64,000 nt of DNA from Streptomyces sp. WZ-12 (GTDB taxonomy: Bacteria > Actinomycetota > Actinomycetes > Streptomycetales > Streptomycetaceae), in the NCBI RefSeq assembly GCF_028898845.1, contig NZ_CP118574.1, positions 8,605,001 to 8,669,000 of the forward strand, read 5' to 3'. Below are positions 8,544-18,361 of the stretch, piece after piece (positions within the stretch are counted from its first letter, which is position 1; every line of letters begins with the position of its first letter). Under the pieces are notes generated by a model. That model worked only from the letters and a program-made list of their open reading frames with translations. It made no database searches and had not been told where the DNA came from. Made by a program: the position numbers and the translations under genes.

Positions 8544-9353
8544 TCACGGCTGTGCCGAAGGGAAGCGAGGAGCGCGCTTCTCGCGCAGGGCCGTGTAGCC
8601 CTCCACGACGTCCGGGCCGAGGAAGGTGAGCATTTCGTAGGCGGCGGATTGGTCGAAGGTGGGGCCGAAGGCGCGTAGCCAGTTGTTGAGTGTGCGTTTT
8701 GTGAGGCGGATGGCTTGTTGGGGGCCGGTGGCGAGGTTGTCGGCGATTCTGAGGGCCTCGTCGAGGACCTGGTCGCGGGGGAGGGCCTTGGCGACCATGC
8801 CGAGGCGCTCGGCCTCGGCGCCGGTGAGCATGTCGCCGGTCAGCAGGTAGTAGCGGGCCTTGGCCATGCCGGCCAGGAGTGGCCAGATGATGGCGGCGTG
8901 GTCGCCCGCGGCGACGCCGAGCTTGACGTGCCCGTCGCCGATCTTCGCGTCCTCGGCCGCGATGGCGACGTCGGCGAGCAACGCGGCGACCGTACCGGCG
9001 CCCACCGCAACGCCGTTGATCGCCGAAACGATCGGCTTCTCGCAGTTGATGATGTTGTAGACGAGGGCGCTCATCTCGCTGAGCATGTGCGAGACCCGGT
9101 CGTAGTCTCCGGCCATCCGCTCGACCATCGCGAGGTCCCCGCCGGCGGAGAACGCCCGGCCCGCGCCGGTGATGACGGCGACGCGGGTCTCGGGGTCGGC
9201 GGAGACGTCGTTCCAGACCCCGGCGAGCTCGGTGTGCATCTGCTCGTCGGCGGCGTTGTACTTCTCGGGCCGGTCGAGGGTGATGAGGAGAACGCCGTTC
9301 GGGCGGCGGGAGAAGGCGAGTTGCTCGTATTGCTCGTAGCCGGCGAAGGTCAC
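8544..9353 (-). CDS. enoyl-CoA hydratase/isomerase family protein
   Basis: A 269-residue crotonase-fold protein. The oxyanion-hole segments are visible in [18 protein letters not shown] and in [35 protein letters not shown]. The Glu pair of classical hydratases is not clear; [11 protein letters not shown] replaces the usual Pro-Glu-containing stretch, so the reaction could be hydration, isomerisation or another acyl-CoA step. The GTG at 9353 was chosen because GGAGGA precedes it by 6 bases; the longer frame has no ribosome site. It is separated from the upstream sugar operon by a strong hairpin, so it is likely its own unit. Confidence 0.85.
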   Translation of the reverse strand: MTFAGYEQYEQLAFSRRPNGVLLITLDRPEKYNAADEQMHTELAGVWNDVSADPETRVAVITGAGRAFSAGGDLAMVERMAGDYDRVSHMLSEMSALVYNIINCEKPIVSAINGVAVGAGTVAALLADVAIAAEDAKIGDGHVKLGVAAGDHAAIIWPLLAGMAKARYYLLTGDMLTGAEAERLGMVAKALPRDQVLDEALRIADNLATGPQQAIRLTKRTLNNWLRAFGPTFDQSAAYEMLTFLGPDVVEGYTALREKRAPRFPSAQP

Positions 9354-9454
9354 CTGAATCCTCCGTTCGTCTCGGTCCGCGTCCGCGAGGACCGGTGTGG
9401 TGGACGGCCACAGCCAACCACAGGCGGCCGCAGTGGGCGGGTGGCGAGACAGCG

Positions 9455-9487
9455 CCGCGGGGGCGCCCTTCTCGGGCGTCCCCGCGG
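9455..9487 (-). terminator. hairpin terminator closing the sugar operon
   Basis: 14-base arms (CCGCGGGGGCGCCC and a partner with one G-U-type change) around a TTCTC loop, 14 bases after the HAD phosphatase stop codon. It marks the 3' end of the nine-gene minus-strand operon. Confidence 0.75.
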
Positions 9488-9500
9488 TCACCGGTGTGGG

Positions 9501-10202
9501 TCAGTCGCGCCCGGTGCTCGCCACGGTGTCGTGGGCGAACTCCAGGTGGGCGAGGCCGGGTAGTACGGCGCCGGCCTCGACCAGCGCGGCTGCCTGGTGT
9601 GTGGTGGTGATGGCCACGACCGTGCAGCCGGCGGCCCGTCCGGAGCGGATTCCCGACGGGGCGTCCTCCACCACCAGGCAGTCGGTGGGGGAGACCCCGA
9701 GGGCCTCGGCCCCGAGCAGGTACGGGGCCGGGTCGGGCTTGCCGCGCGGGCAGTCGTCCGCCGTGACCAGGACCTCCGGGACCGGCAGCCCCGACGCGGC
9801 CAGGCGGTGTCGGGCCAGCGCGGCGGAGCACGCCGTGACGACGGCCCAGCGCTGGCCCCGCGCGGTCAGTGATGCGAGGAGTTCGGCGGCGCCCGGCATC
9901 GCCGTGCCGGGAGTGGGGTCCTCCTCCTGGATCTGCAGTTGGTAGCGGGCCGCCTGCGCCACCTTGTCCGCGGGCCAGTACGGCCGCACGGTCCGGATCA
10001 GGTCGACGGCAGTGTGGCCGTGCAGCAGTCCCTCCAACTCCTCCGGGACCACGTCGTACCGCGCGCACCACAGGTTCCAGGCCCGGTCCACCGAATCGCC
10101 CGATTCGACCAGGGTGCCGTCCAGGTCGAAGAGCACCGCCGCGTAGTCTCGCCCGACGGTGGTGGGGCGCAGCACGGTGGCCGTGGCCGCGGCGGGGGTC
10201 AC
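9501..10202 (-). CDS. HAD-IA hydrolase, probable sugar phosphatase or phosphomutase
   Basis: A 233-residue HAD superfamily protein with all four motifs: FDLDGTLV (nucleophile Asp26, acid/base Asp28), the Thr/Ser motif in VVTACS, the Lys in RGKPDP and VVEDAPSGI. A helical cap between motifs I and II places it with beta-phosphoglucomutase-like sugar phosphatases. The GTG start overlaps the stop of the transaldolase gene by 4 bases, so the two are translationally coupled. It is the last gene of the operon, where it would remove phosphate from the sugar made by the upstream aldol enzymes. The exact substrate is unknown. Confidence 0.85.
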   Translation of the reverse strand: MTPAAATATVLRPTTVGRDYAAVLFDLDGTLVESGDSVDRAWNLWCARYDVVPEELEGLLHGHTAVDLIRTVRPYWPADKVAQAARYQLQIQEEDPTPGTAMPGAAELLASLTARGQRWAVVTACSAALARHRLAASGLPVPEVLVTADDCPRGKPDPAPYLLGAEALGVSPTDCLVVEDAPSGIRSGRAAGCTVVAITTTHQAAALVEAGAVLPGLAHLEFAHDTVASTGRD

Positions 10203-10855
10203 GACGCTGCCCCCGCGCCGCCGCGGTACTGCGCGAGGAAGTCCTCCTCGGCGGTGACCGAGGAGGGGTGCGAGACCAGGTCGCGCAGTACGGCGAGCGG
10301 GACGGTCACCCCGTCGGCGCCCTGCCGCAGCACCTCGGCCACCTGCTCCGGGGTCTTCACGGACGCGGCCACCACGAGCGGGGCGGGGCGGCTACCGCGC
10401 ACCGCCACCAGACCGGCCACCAGCGGGTCGGAGACCTGAGGGTCCTTCAGACCGCGGTCGTGGTAGGGGATCACGGCATTGCAGCCGAGGGCGAGGGCGG
10501 TGATCATCGCCCGGGGCGCCTGGGCGGCCGTCAGCGCCACGCGGGCACCGCGTTGCCGCACGGCGTGGGCCAGGGCCGTACCGGACGCGGTCGCCATGGC
10601 CTTGATGGCCACGCGCTCGGGGTCCAGGTCGACGGCGCGACGGGCCTCGGCCACCAGATCGTCGCCGTAGGCCCCGGTGGGCTGGTAGCACACCTCCCCG
10701 GGCACCAACGCCAGCAGCGTGGCGAGGTGTTCGAGGGGCTTGTCGGTGACCGCCCGCATCAGCTTCGGGTTGGTCGTCACGCTGGTGACCAGGCCCGAGG
10801 CCACGGCCTCCTTGACGTCGGCGGGGTCCGCGCTGTCGATCAGCAGGATGCTCAT
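10199..10855 (-). CDS. FSA-type transaldolase family protein
   Basis: A 218-residue TIM-barrel aldolase of the short transaldolase/fructose-6-phosphate aldolase family. The start MSILLIDSADPADVKEA and VTTNPKLM are typical. The Schiff-base lysine is Lys85 in RVAIKAM, the same number as in E. coli FSA. The Gln and Tyr positions near the active site (YQPTG, LTAAQAP) are plausible. It should transfer or release a dihydroxyacetone unit. The ATG overlaps the stop of the ThDP enzyme by 4 bases (ATGA), with GGTGGAGG-like ribosome sequence just upstream. Such small transaldolases also occur in antibiotic sugar pathways, for example in lincosamide octose formation. Confidence 0.85.
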   Translation of the reverse strand: MSILLIDSADPADVKEAVASGLVTSVTTNPKLMRAVTDKPLEHLATLLALVPGEVCYQPTGAYGDDLVAEARRAVDLDPERVAIKAMATASGTALAHAVRQRGARVALTAAQAPRAMITALALGCNAVIPYHDRGLKDPQVSDPLVAGLVAVRGSRPAPLVVAASVKTPEQVAEVLRQGADGVTVPLAVLRDLVSHPSSVTAEEDFLAQYRGGAGAAS

Positions 10856-12882
10856 GCCTCCACCTTCCGCTGGGTCTCGAAGCCCTGGGTGACCCAGATA
10901 CCGCGCCAGGCGTCGGGGTCGGCGGGCAGCCGCAGTTCGATCAGGGCGGGACCGTCCACGGCCGCGGCCTTGTCGAGTTCGGCCGACAGTCGCTCGACGG
11001 CCTCCTCGACGGCCTTGGGATCGCCGCCGACGGGAACCTCCACGGCGGCCGCCGGAATGCCGAACGAGCTGGCCAGCGCGCAGTAGTCGAAGTCCTCGAC
11101 ATTGTGCAGGAACGGCCGGGTGCCCTCCCCGAACCACTCCGGACCGGAGGCCGCCGACTGCTTGGTCAGCGAGACCGACCGGCCGTTGTTGCACACCAGG
11201 TAGGTGATGCGGGGCCGCTCCTGGACCGCGGCCACCAGACCCTGGAAGGAGTTGGTGAACGCCTGGTCCCCGAGGGTGCACAGCACGTCCGCATCGGGGT
11301 TGGCGATGGCGACGCCGGTGGCCAGCGGGATACCGCCGCCGACGAAACCGCCGTGCCCGCCGAAGACCCGCAGGCCGGGCGGGAATCCGTCGTAGCCCTC
11401 GGAGAGCAGACCGCCGAACATCTGGCTGTCGTCCACCAACACCGGGTTGCGCCAGCAGGAGAGCAGCCCGGCGACGGCGTCGACGATCCGTTGCCGGGCC
11501 GCGACGACCGGCTCGCGGGCCGGCTCCGGGGTGTGCATCGCCGTGGCGGCCACCTCGGGACCGAACCACTGCTCCCGCGCGGTGCCCTTCTGCTCAAGCC
11601 GCGAGGCGATGCCCAGCAGCGCCGCGCCCGGGTCGCCCGGTACCAGCAGGTCGTCGGGGGACATGTACTCGTTCTTCTCGACCTTGGCGGGGTCGGTGTT
11701 CAGCGCGATCTTGCGGCACTCCGGCAGCGGGCCGACCACGCGGGGGTAGATGTTGCGGTCCTCGACCGTGACCAACAGGTCGCAGCGGTCCAGCAGTTCG
11801 ACGTGGGCCGGGCTGTAGGGATTGAGCCAGCCCGCGAAGCCGTGCACCTCCTCGCTGCGCAGCCGCTCGAACAGCATCGGGCCGCGGCGGTAGCGGACCT
11901 GGAGAACGGCGGCACCCAGCGCCCGGCTCACCCGGTCCAGCCCCTCGCGCACCCCGTCGTGACGCAGCGCGTAGTCGTCGACCAGGATCACCGGGCGGTC
12001 GGCCGTGGCCAGCAACCCCGTGGCCGCGGCGACGACTTCGGTCTCCGGCAGCCCCGGCGCCGGCGGCGTCGGCGCCTCCGCGAGCGCCTCCGCCGGGATC
12101 CACCGCTGTTCGGCGACGTCCTGCGGTATACCGAAGAGCGCCGGACGGTACGGCGCCTGGCGCACGACCCGGCACGCCTCGCGCAGCCTGGCCACGAACG
12201 CGACGGCCGCCGCTCCGGCCGCGTCCCCGGCCGGCACCGCCGGGGCCTGCCACCACCAACTGGTGAACTCACCAATGGCAGCCAGCAGGTTGTCCTCACC
12301 GTGCGGCGGCAGGAACCGGGCGGAACCACTGCTGGGCAGTCCGACCAGGAACACCGTGCCGGCCTCGTTGCGTCGCACGTCGGCCACCGCGCCCGCGCCA
12401 TTGGTCAGGCCCCGGGCGCCGTGCAGGATCGCGGCGGCCCGGCCGGGGGCGAGGAAGCTGCCGCCGCCCGCCATGAACGCCGACTCCTTGTCGCCGCGCC
12501 CGTTGACCATGGCGACGCCCTGGGTCCGGTCCACGGCGTCGCACAGGGAGAGTTCGCTGGTTCCGGGATAGCCGAAGACGGTCCGGGTGCCGCTCTGCGC
12601 GAGGATCACGGCCACCGCCTCGGCCCCGGTCAGTAACGGAGTGCGGGTCAGCAGACAGTCCACCACGGCGGCGGACTCGGTCAGGGGCCGCTTGAGCACC
12701 CCGGCGAGGGTGGCCTCGGCCGCCCGCCGGCCGCCGGCCAGGAGTTGGCCGACCAGACGGGCCGCGTCGGGCCCCGCCAGCTCCAGCAGCCGGTCGGCAA
12801 CGGCCTCGGGCGCGCCGGGCTCGGCGGTCGGCAGGTTGCGCAGCGCGGGGTGTTCGGTAACGGGCAAGGGGGTGACAGACAT
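10852..12882 (-). CDS. ThDP-dependent enzyme, acetolactate-synthase/decarboxylase-like
   Basis: A 676-residue thiamine diphosphate enzyme. The N-terminal 80 residues are an extra helical segment not usual for the family. The Pyr domain follows (LLTGAEAV at 83-90, VFGYPGTSE, and the Glu in DKESAF near 133). The central domain is around 280-430. The PP domain has HGGFVGGGIPLATGVA and the ThDP motif as GDQ (538-540) with NN (565-566). The third motif residue is Gln instead of Gly, but the metal ligands Asp and Asn remain, so it is probably active. It should make or break a C-C bond next to a carbonyl. It overlaps the transaldolase gene and follows the alditol oxidase gene by 10 bases. The ATG at 12882 has GAGG 5 bases upstream. 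Donor and acceptor unknown. Confidence 0.82.
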   Translation of the reverse strand: MSVTPLPVTEHPALRNLPTAEPGAPEAVADRLLELAGPDAARLVGQLLAGGRRAAEATLAGVLKRPLTESAAVVDCLLTRTPLLTGAEAVAVILAQSGTRTVFGYPGTSELSLCDAVDRTQGVAMVNGRGDKESAFMAGGGSFLAPGRAAAILHGARGLTNGAGAVADVRRNEAGTVFLVGLPSSGSARFLPPHGEDNLLAAIGEFTSWWWQAPAVPAGDAAGAAAVAFVARLREACRVVRQAPYRPALFGIPQDVAEQRWIPAEALAEAPTPPAPGLPETEVVAAATGLLATADRPVILVDDYALRHDGVREGLDRVSRALGAAVLQVRYRRGPMLFERLRSEEVHGFAGWLNPYSPAHVELLDRCDLLVTVEDRNIYPRVVGPLPECRKIALNTDPAKVEKNEYMSPDDLLVPGDPGAALLGIASRLEQKGTAREQWFGPEVAATAMHTPEPAREPVVAARQRIVDAVAGLLSCWRNPVLVDDSQMFGGLLSEGYDGFPPGLRVFGGHGGFVGGGIPLATGVAIANPDADVLCTLGDQAFTNSFQGLVAAVQERPRITYLVCNNGRSVSLTKQSAASGPEWFGEGTRPFLHNVEDFDYCALASSFGIPAAAVEVPVGGDPKAVEEAVERLSAELDKAAAVDGPALIELRLPADPDAWRGIWVTQGFETQRKVEA

Positions 12883-12892
12883 GGAACCTCTT

Positions 12893-14188
12893 TCAGCAGT
12901 GGGCGGATCGGCCGGCATCGATACAGCGCCGGAGGTGCTCGTTGGCGAACTTGCCGTGGGGGTCGTAGCCGTGGACGAGGTCCACGAAGTCGGGCAGCTT
13001 CGGATAGCGGGAGCGCACCACGTCGGGTGCGGTGGTGTAGACCTTCGCCCAGTGCGGTCGGGCGGCGAACGGCGTGAGGACGTCCTCGACCAGCCGCACC
13101 GCCGGCAGTACCGCGTCGAGGTCGGAGGTCCAGGTGAAGTGGATGCTGACGCTGTCGCGGCCGTGGGCCGGGCTGAGCCACAGCCGGTCCGCGGCCACCG
13201 TGCGGACCTCGCAGATGTGCAGCACCGGCGCGAGCCGCTCACGCACCAGGTCCAGCGCGCGCAGCGCCGCGGGAGCGTCCTGGGTGGCCAGCAGGTACTC
13301 CGACTGGAGCTCGTCGCCCGCGCTGGGCACCGCGTCCGGCCGGAAGTGCGACAGCCGCTCGTGCCAGGGGCCGATGACGCCCAACTGCTGGGTGCAGCAG
13401 GTGGCATCCAGGCCGTCTACGGGGTGCCGGGGGCCGTCCGCGGGCGCCGCGGTGAACCACGGCTCGTGCACCACCGTCGGATCGGGATCGCCGATCCGCT
13501 GGTTGATCCACACCTGGGTGAGGCGGGGGCCGCGCCAGTCGGTGAACAGGCACACGCTGTAGGCGCCGGCGACCAGCTCCGCGAAGTGCGCGTCCAACAC
13601 CTCCAACGGCAGCCCCTCGTAGACCCGTTGCCGCATGGCGAACGTCGGCACCAGATCCAGCGTCACGGACGTCACCACACCCAGCGCCCCCAGGTTGACC
13701 ACCGCGCCGTCGAACTCCCGCGGATGGGTGTCGCGGGCGAGGGTCACCAGGTCGCCGTCGGCGGTCACCAGGTCCAGGGCCGCGACGGAGGTCGACAGAC
13801 AGCCGTTGCGCACCCCCGAACCGTGCGTCCCGGTCACCACGGAGCCGCCGACCGAAACATGCGGCAGCGAGGCGAGGTTGGGCAGCGCGAACCCCGCACG
13901 CTCCACCGGGCCCACGACGTCCGAGTACGGCAGGCCGGCGGCCACCTTGACCCGCGCGGCCCCGGAGTCCACCTCGACGACCGGCGGCAGCGACGTGACC
14001 GAGACCAGCGTCCCCGGGGTGTCGGCGATGTCGTTGAAGGAGTGCGCCGTGCCCAGGGCCCGCACCTGCCGGCCGCGGGCGACCACACCTTGCAGCTCGG
14101 ACACCGAGGTGGGAGCGGCGAACTCCCGCGCGCCGAAGGTGACATTGCCGGACCAGTTGGTCACGGTGCGGGGCTGTGTGGCGCTCAC
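12893..14188 (-). CDS. FAD-dependent alditol oxidase (AldO-like)
   Basis: A 431-residue homologue of Streptomyces AldO, which oxidises terminal CH2OH groups of xylitol, sorbitol or smaller polyols to aldehydes with release of H2O2. The covalent-FAD histidine is His49 in LGTAHSFND. The PP-loop region reads NLASLPHVSVGGSVVTGTHGSG. The catalytic Glu and Lys are found in CEVRTVAAD and WAKVYT, as in AldO. The start is a GTG that overlaps the stop of the GH13 gene (GTGA). In the operon it could supply an aldehyde acceptor for the ThDP enzyme, the transaldolase or the class II aldolase. The polyol used here is not known. Confidence 0.9.
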   Translation of the reverse strand: MSATQPRTVTNWSGNVTFGAREFAAPTSVSELQGVVARGRQVRALGTAHSFNDIADTPGTLVSVTSLPPVVEVDSGAARVKVAAGLPYSDVVGPVERAGFALPNLASLPHVSVGGSVVTGTHGSGVRNGCLSTSVAALDLVTADGDLVTLARDTHPREFDGAVVNLGALGVVTSVTLDLVPTFAMRQRVYEGLPLEVLDAHFAELVAGAYSVCLFTDWRGPRLTQVWINQRIGDPDPTVVHEPWFTAAPADGPRHPVDGLDATCCTQQLGVIGPWHERLSHFRPDAVPSAGDELQSEYLLATQDAPAALRALDLVRERLAPVLHICEVRTVAADRLWLSPAHGRDSVSIHFTWTSDLDAVLPAVRLVEDVLTPFAARPHWAKVYTTAPDVVRSRYPKLPDFVDLVHGYDPHGKFANEHLRRCIDAGRSAHC

Positions 14189-15891
14189 GCGGCCGGTCCC
14201 TTCGACGGTGCCGCGGTGGCGCCGGGGTCCGTCGGGACACCGTCGGCGAGGCGGACCACCACCGCCTCCAACGGGCCGAGCGCCAACGGGCCCAGCGGGA
14301 CCGTCGCCCCGGCCCGGCCGGCATGGGTCGACAGCTCGATGCGGCCGGCGGCCGGCAGGTCCACACCGGTGATCTCCACCTGGGCCGGGACATGCCGGAA
14401 GTTCACCGCGACCAGCAGGAGTTCACCGGCCGCCTGGCGCAGATAGACGTAGGAGTCGCCGGAGCTGTCCAGCGAGCGGTAGCCGCCGCGCCGCAGCGCC
14501 GCCGAGCCGCCGCGGTACCGGATCAGCCGCCGGTAGAGCCCCAACATCGACTCGGAATCGTCCCGTTGCGCCTCGACGTTGGCCCGCCCGGCGTCCGGAC
14601 CCGGCGCCAACCACGGCGTCCCGGTGCCGAACCCCTTGCCGGAGGCGTCCCACTGCATCGGGGTGCGCTGACCGTCCCGGCCGTCCACGTCCCGCTCCAG
14701 GCCGGCCGGCGGGGGCGCGTCCGCCATGCCGATCTCCTCGCCGTAATAGACGCACGGCGTCCCCGGCAGCGTCAGCATGATGACCGCCGCCGCCCGCGCC
14801 GGACCCCAACCGCCGAAGCGGCTGACCGTCCGCGAGATGTCGTGGGTGGCCAGCGCGTACGTCGGCCAGGAACCGGGCCGCATCGCCGCCAGCAGACCGT
14901 CGACCGTACGCCGGAACGCCGCGCCCTCCCACGGCTGTTCCCAGAAGGCGATGTGGAAGACCGTGTGCATGCCCTCGCCGCCGAAGTAGTCGGCGAGCCG
15001 GGAGTCGTCGCTGATCGGCACCTCGCCCAGCACGAACCGGCCCTCGGCCAGGGACCCGTCGAGACCGGGATAGGAGTCCAGCACCTCGCGCAGCTCCCGC
15101 AGCACGTCGTGCACCTCCGGCAGGTCCAACTGGCGCTGGCGCATACCGGGCACGCTCACGTGACGACGGGCGGGCGCCAACTCCGGCGGGTTGTCCCGCA
15201 ACCGCTCGTCCTTGAGCAGCCGGTGCGCCACATCGGCGCGGAACCCGTCCACCCCGCGGTCCAGCCAGAACCGCCACACCTTGCGCATCGCCTCCCGCAC
15301 GGCGGGCTCGCGCCAGTTCAGGTCCGGCTGCCCCGGGGTGAAGCTGTGCAGGTAGTACTGGCCGGTGGCCGGATCGAGGGTCCAGGCGGGCCCGCACTTC
15401 TCGAAGGCGCTCAGCCAGTTGTTGGGCGGGCCGCCGTCCGGCGCCGGGTCGGCCCAGATGTACCAGTTCCGCTTGGGGTTGGCGCGGCTGGAACGGGACT
15501 CGGTGAACCAGGGATGCTCGGTGGAGGTGTGGTTCATCACCAGGTCCACCACGACCCGCAGGCCCCGCCGGTGCGCCTCGACGACCAACTCGTCGAAGTC
15601 GGCCAGTGTGCCGTACACGGGGTCGACGTCCTGGTAGTCGCTGATGTCGTAGCCGAAGTCGGCCTGCGGAGAGGGGTAGAACGGCGACAGCCAGAGCGCG
15701 TCGACGCCCAGCGAGGACGGCGTGCCGTCCCGGAGGTGGTCGAGCCGGGAGATGATGCCCCGCAGGTCCCCGATCCCGTCGCCGTTGGAGTCGGCGAAGC
15801 TGCGCGGATAGATCTGGTACAGGACCGCCTCGCGCCACCACGGGCCGGGCCCGTCGGTGTCCTGCGGCGGTATCTGAGGGTGCGTGGTCAT
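14185..15891 (-). CDS. GH13 alpha-amylase-family glycosidase
   Basis: A 568-residue family 13 enzyme close to alpha-glucosidases and trehalose-active members. Conserved regions are DLVMNHTS, GFRADVAH (nucleophile Asp220), LGEV (acid/base Glu290) and THDISR (His350-Asp351). The last motif normally reads NHD, so Thr replaces the Asn; the catalytic residues are intact. No signal peptide, so it acts in the cytoplasm. The ATG at 15891 was taken because the upstream extension has no ribosome site. It follows the aldo/keto reductase gene by 10 bases. With the TreT-like transferase it may trim or rearrange a glucoside intermediate. Confidence 0.88.
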   Translation of the reverse strand: MTTHPQIPPQDTDGPGPWWREAVLYQIYPRSFADSNGDGIGDLRGIISRLDHLRDGTPSSLGVDALWLSPFYPSPQADFGYDISDYQDVDPVYGTLADFDELVVEAHRRGLRVVVDLVMNHTSTEHPWFTESRSSRANPKRNWYIWADPAPDGGPPNNWLSAFEKCGPAWTLDPATGQYYLHSFTPGQPDLNWREPAVREAMRKVWRFWLDRGVDGFRADVAHRLLKDERLRDNPPELAPARRHVSVPGMRQRQLDLPEVHDVLRELREVLDSYPGLDGSLAEGRFVLGEVPISDDSRLADYFGGEGMHTVFHIAFWEQPWEGAAFRRTVDGLLAAMRPGSWPTYALATHDISRTVSRFGGWGPARAAAVIMLTLPGTPCVYYGEEIGMADAPPPAGLERDVDGRDGQRTPMQWDASGKGFGTGTPWLAPGPDAGRANVEAQRDDSESMLGLYRRLIRYRGGSAALRRGGYRSLDSSGDSYVYLRQAAGELLLVAVNFRHVPAQVEITGVDLPAAGRIELSTHAGRAGATVPLGPLALGPLEAVVVRLADGVPTDPGATAAPSKGPAA

Positions 15892-15901
15892 GCGGGCCCG
15901 C

Positions 15902-16888
15902 CTATCGGTCGACACCGGACATGTCGGGGTAGCGGTCGCCGGCGGCCGCACCGGGCGGGGCCGCCTTGGACAACCGCTCCAACTCCTCGACCGTCAGGCG
16001 TAGTTGGCCGGCCGCCACGTTCTCCTCCAACCGGGCCACGGTCTTGGTCCCGGGGATGGCGAGGACGTCCTCCCCCTGGGCGAGCACCCAGGCCAGCGCC
16101 AACTGCCCCACGCTCACCCCACGGGCCTCGGCGACCGCGGCGATCTCCCGCACCAGCGCGGTGTTCTGGGACAGGTTCGCCGGCTGGAAGCGGGGCAGCG
16201 AACGCCGGAAGTCGTCCGCGCCGAGGTCGCCGAACGAACGGATGCGGCCGGTGAGCATGCCACGGCCCAGCGGGGCGTAGGCGATGAACCCGATGCCCAA
16301 CTCCCGCAAGGTACCCAGCAGTTCACGTTCCGGATCGCGACTGACCAACGAGTACTCGGTCTGCACGGCGGTCACCGGGGTCACCGCGTGGGCCCGGCGC
16401 ACGGTCGCGGCGGACGCCTCCGACACCGCCAGGTGGCGCACCTTGCCCTCCTGCACCAGCTCCGCCAGCGCACCGAAGGTCTCCTCGATCGGCGTGTCCG
16501 GGTCCACCCGGTGCTGGCAGTAGACGTCGATGGTCTCCACGCCCAGTCGGCGCAACGAACCCTCGCAGGACGCCTTCACATACTCGGGCGTCCCGTTGAC
16601 GCCGATCACCCGGCCGTCCGGGCCCTTGACATTGCCGAACTTGGTCATCAGGACCACCCGGTCACGGTTGCCGCGCACCGCCCGCCCGATGAGCTCCTCG
16701 TTGGTGTACGGACCGTACATGTCCGCGGTGTCCAGGACGTTCACCCCGAGGTCCAACGCCCGGTGAATGGTGCGGATCGACTCCGCGTCGTCCCAGGCAC
16801 CGTAGAACTGCGACATCCCCATGCAGCCCAGGCCCTGTTCGGACGTCACCAGCACGTCCCCCACCGCGTTCTTTCCGAGCTTGCGCAT
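15902..16888 (-). CDS. aldo/keto reductase
   Basis: A 328-residue NADPH-dependent aldo/keto reductase. The catalytic tetrad is seen as Asp53 and Tyr58 (DTADMYG), Lys83 (MTKFG) and His126 (YCQHRVD). The C-terminal cofactor segment reads [16 protein letters not shown]. The sequence fits the AKR13-like group that reduces aldehydes and keto-sugars. The ATG starts directly after the stop of the glycosyltransferase gene, so the genes are coupled. In this operon it may reduce an aldose or ketose to an alcohol, the reverse direction of the alditol oxidase, or act on a different carbon. Confidence 0.9.
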   Translation of the reverse strand: MRKLGKNAVGDVLVTSEQGLGCMGMSQFYGAWDDAESIRTIHRALDLGVNVLDTADMYGPYTNEELIGRAVRGNRDRVVLMTKFGNVKGPDGRVIGVNGTPEYVKASCEGSLRRLGVETIDVYCQHRVDPDTPIEETFGALAELVQEGKVRHLAVSEASAATVRRAHAVTPVTAVQTEYSLVSRDPERELLGTLRELGIGFIAYAPLGRGMLTGRIRSFGDLGADDFRRSLPRFQPANLSQNTALVREIAAVAEARGVSVGQLALAWVLAQGEDVLAIPGTKTVARLEENVAAGQLRLTVEELERLSKAAPPGAAAGDRYPDMSGVDR

Positions 16889-18361
16889 TCAGTGCTCCTT
16901 CGTGCCGCTGCGTCGTTGTCCGGGCCCCGGCTCGCCGGCCGCCGGCCCGGGGGTGTCCTTGAGGGCGTCCTCGATCAGTTGCGCCCACTGCGTCAGGTGC
17001 CGGTCGGGCAGGAACCGCTCCGCCACCCGCTCCCGCGCGCCCGCGCCGAGCCGGGCCGCCAGGGCGGGGTCGGTCAGCAGGCGCCGGATCGCCGCGGCGG
17101 CCGCCGGAATGTCCTTAGGGTCATCGAGCAACAACCCGTGCCGGTCGTCGTCGAGTTGGTCCCGCAGCCCACCGACCGCGCTCGCCACCAGGGGCCGGCG
17201 CTTCCACATCGCCTCGGTCGCGGTCAGCCCGAACCCCTCGGCCAGGCTCTTCTGCACCACCACCGTCGCGTGCCGCTGCAACGCGTTGACGACCAGGGCG
17301 TTCTCCCGCAGGTCGGTCATCGGCAGACAGAGCAACTGGCTGCGGCGCCGCAACCCATCGGGCAGTTCCCGCCACTGCTGCCGGCACTCCTCGAACAGGG
17401 CGGCGGCCTCGGGATCGTCGGCAACGGCCCCGCCGACATCGGGCCCCGCGAGCGTGAGGTACGCCCCCTCCACCCCGGCCTCGCCGAACGCCCGCAGCAC
17501 CCCGCCCATGTCCTTGAGCCGGTCCCAGCGCGACACCTGCACCACCATCGGCACCCGCGCCGACGGCGGATCCCCCTCCCGCACCGCGGTCACCGGCCGC
17601 CGCACCGTGACCGGCTCGCCCACCGGCACCGGAACGGTCACCGGCAACGGGCCCCCGTTGGCGAGGATCCCGACGGCACCCAGCACCGTCGTGGCCGTGG
17701 TGTCGGTGAGATCGGTGTTGCGCGGTGCGCACGGGTCGATCGACGGTGGGATCACCGTCGGCCGCTCCACCCACCCGGGCACATGGCGCGGCGTGGAGAA
17801 GACCATCCGGTCCTCGGGCTCCAGGAAGTGCCGCAGGAACGCCCAACCCTCCGCGGTGTGTTGGTTGGGCCGGTCGCTGCCGATGTGACAGCGCCACACC
17901 ACGCTCGCACCGCACTCCCGGGCCACCCGCACCAGCCCGGCCGGTTGCGGATCGTGCACGACCACCACATCGCCGGGCCGCACCCGACGCGCCAACTCCA
18001 CGGCGTTGGCCTCGGTGACCGCACGGAAGTGCGCCAGCTCGGCCGGGCCCAACGCGCCCGAATCACCCTGGATGCCGTACAGCCGCAGACACAGCCGCTT
18101 GGTGATGGCGAAGAACTCGGCATCACCGTCGATCACCAACCACCGCGTGCCCACTCCGAGCGCCCCGGCCAGCGGACCGAGACCGTACAACAGCTCGGCC
18201 ACCCCGCCACCGGCCGCGGTGGAGTTGAGCTGCCAGACCACGCGCCCGGCCAGCCGCTTGCCGACCCGCTCCGCCACGGAGGCCAACTCGGCGCTACGGG
18301 CCGGGCCGAACGCCTCCTTGTAGGGCTCCAGTCGCACCGGGGGAAGATCGACCTCACGCAT
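16889..18361 (-). CDS. GT4 glycosyltransferase, trehalose synthase (TreT)-like
   Basis: A 490-residue GT-B transferase. The N-terminal block VVWQLNSTAAGGGVAELL with WLVIDGDAEFF is the hallmark of TreT-type trehalose glycosyltransferases. The C-terminal half carries QVSRWDRLKDMGGVL and the EGFGLTATE (E-x7-E) nucleotide-sugar motif. A TreT would move glucose from an NDP-glucose to glucose or a related acceptor; here the acceptor may be another sugar. The ATG overlaps the stop of the upstream 931-residue fusion gene by 8 bases, and the stop touches the reductase start. The segment at about 235-270 (Pro/Val/Gly-rich) is an insert not expected in TreT. Confidence 0.85.
   Translation of the reverse strand: MREVDLPPVRLEPYKEAFGPARSAELASVAERVGKRLAGRVVWQLNSTAAGGGVAELLYGLGPLAGALGVGTRWLVIDGDAEFFAITKRLCLRLYGIQGDSGALGPAELAHFRAVTEANAVELARRVRPGDVVVVHDPQPAGLVRVARECGASVVWRCHIGSDRPNQHTAEGWAFLRHFLEPEDRMVFSTPRHVPGWVERPTVIPPSIDPCAPRNTDLTDTTATTVLGAVGILANGGPLPVTVPVPVGEPVTVRRPVTAVREGDPPSARVPMVVQVSRWDRLKDMGGVLRAFGEAGVEGAYLTLAGPDVGGAVADDPEAAALFEECRQQWRELPDGLRRRSQLLCLPMTDLRENALVVNALQRHATVVVQKSLAEGFGLTATEAMWKRRPLVASAVGGLRDQLDDDRHGLLLDDPKDIPAAAAAIRRLLTDPALAARLGAGARERVAERFLPDRHLTQWAQLIEDALKDTPGPAAGEPGPGQRRSGTKEH

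Noticed and set aside
11104..12636. Plus-strand open frame of 510 codons
   Set aside because: Antisense shadow of the ThDP enzyme gene; no motif or ribosome site.
12883..13407. N-terminal extension of the ThDP enzyme frame
   Set aside because: The extra codons overlap the alditol oxidase gene in another frame; the ATG at 12882 has a ribosome site and a natural start.
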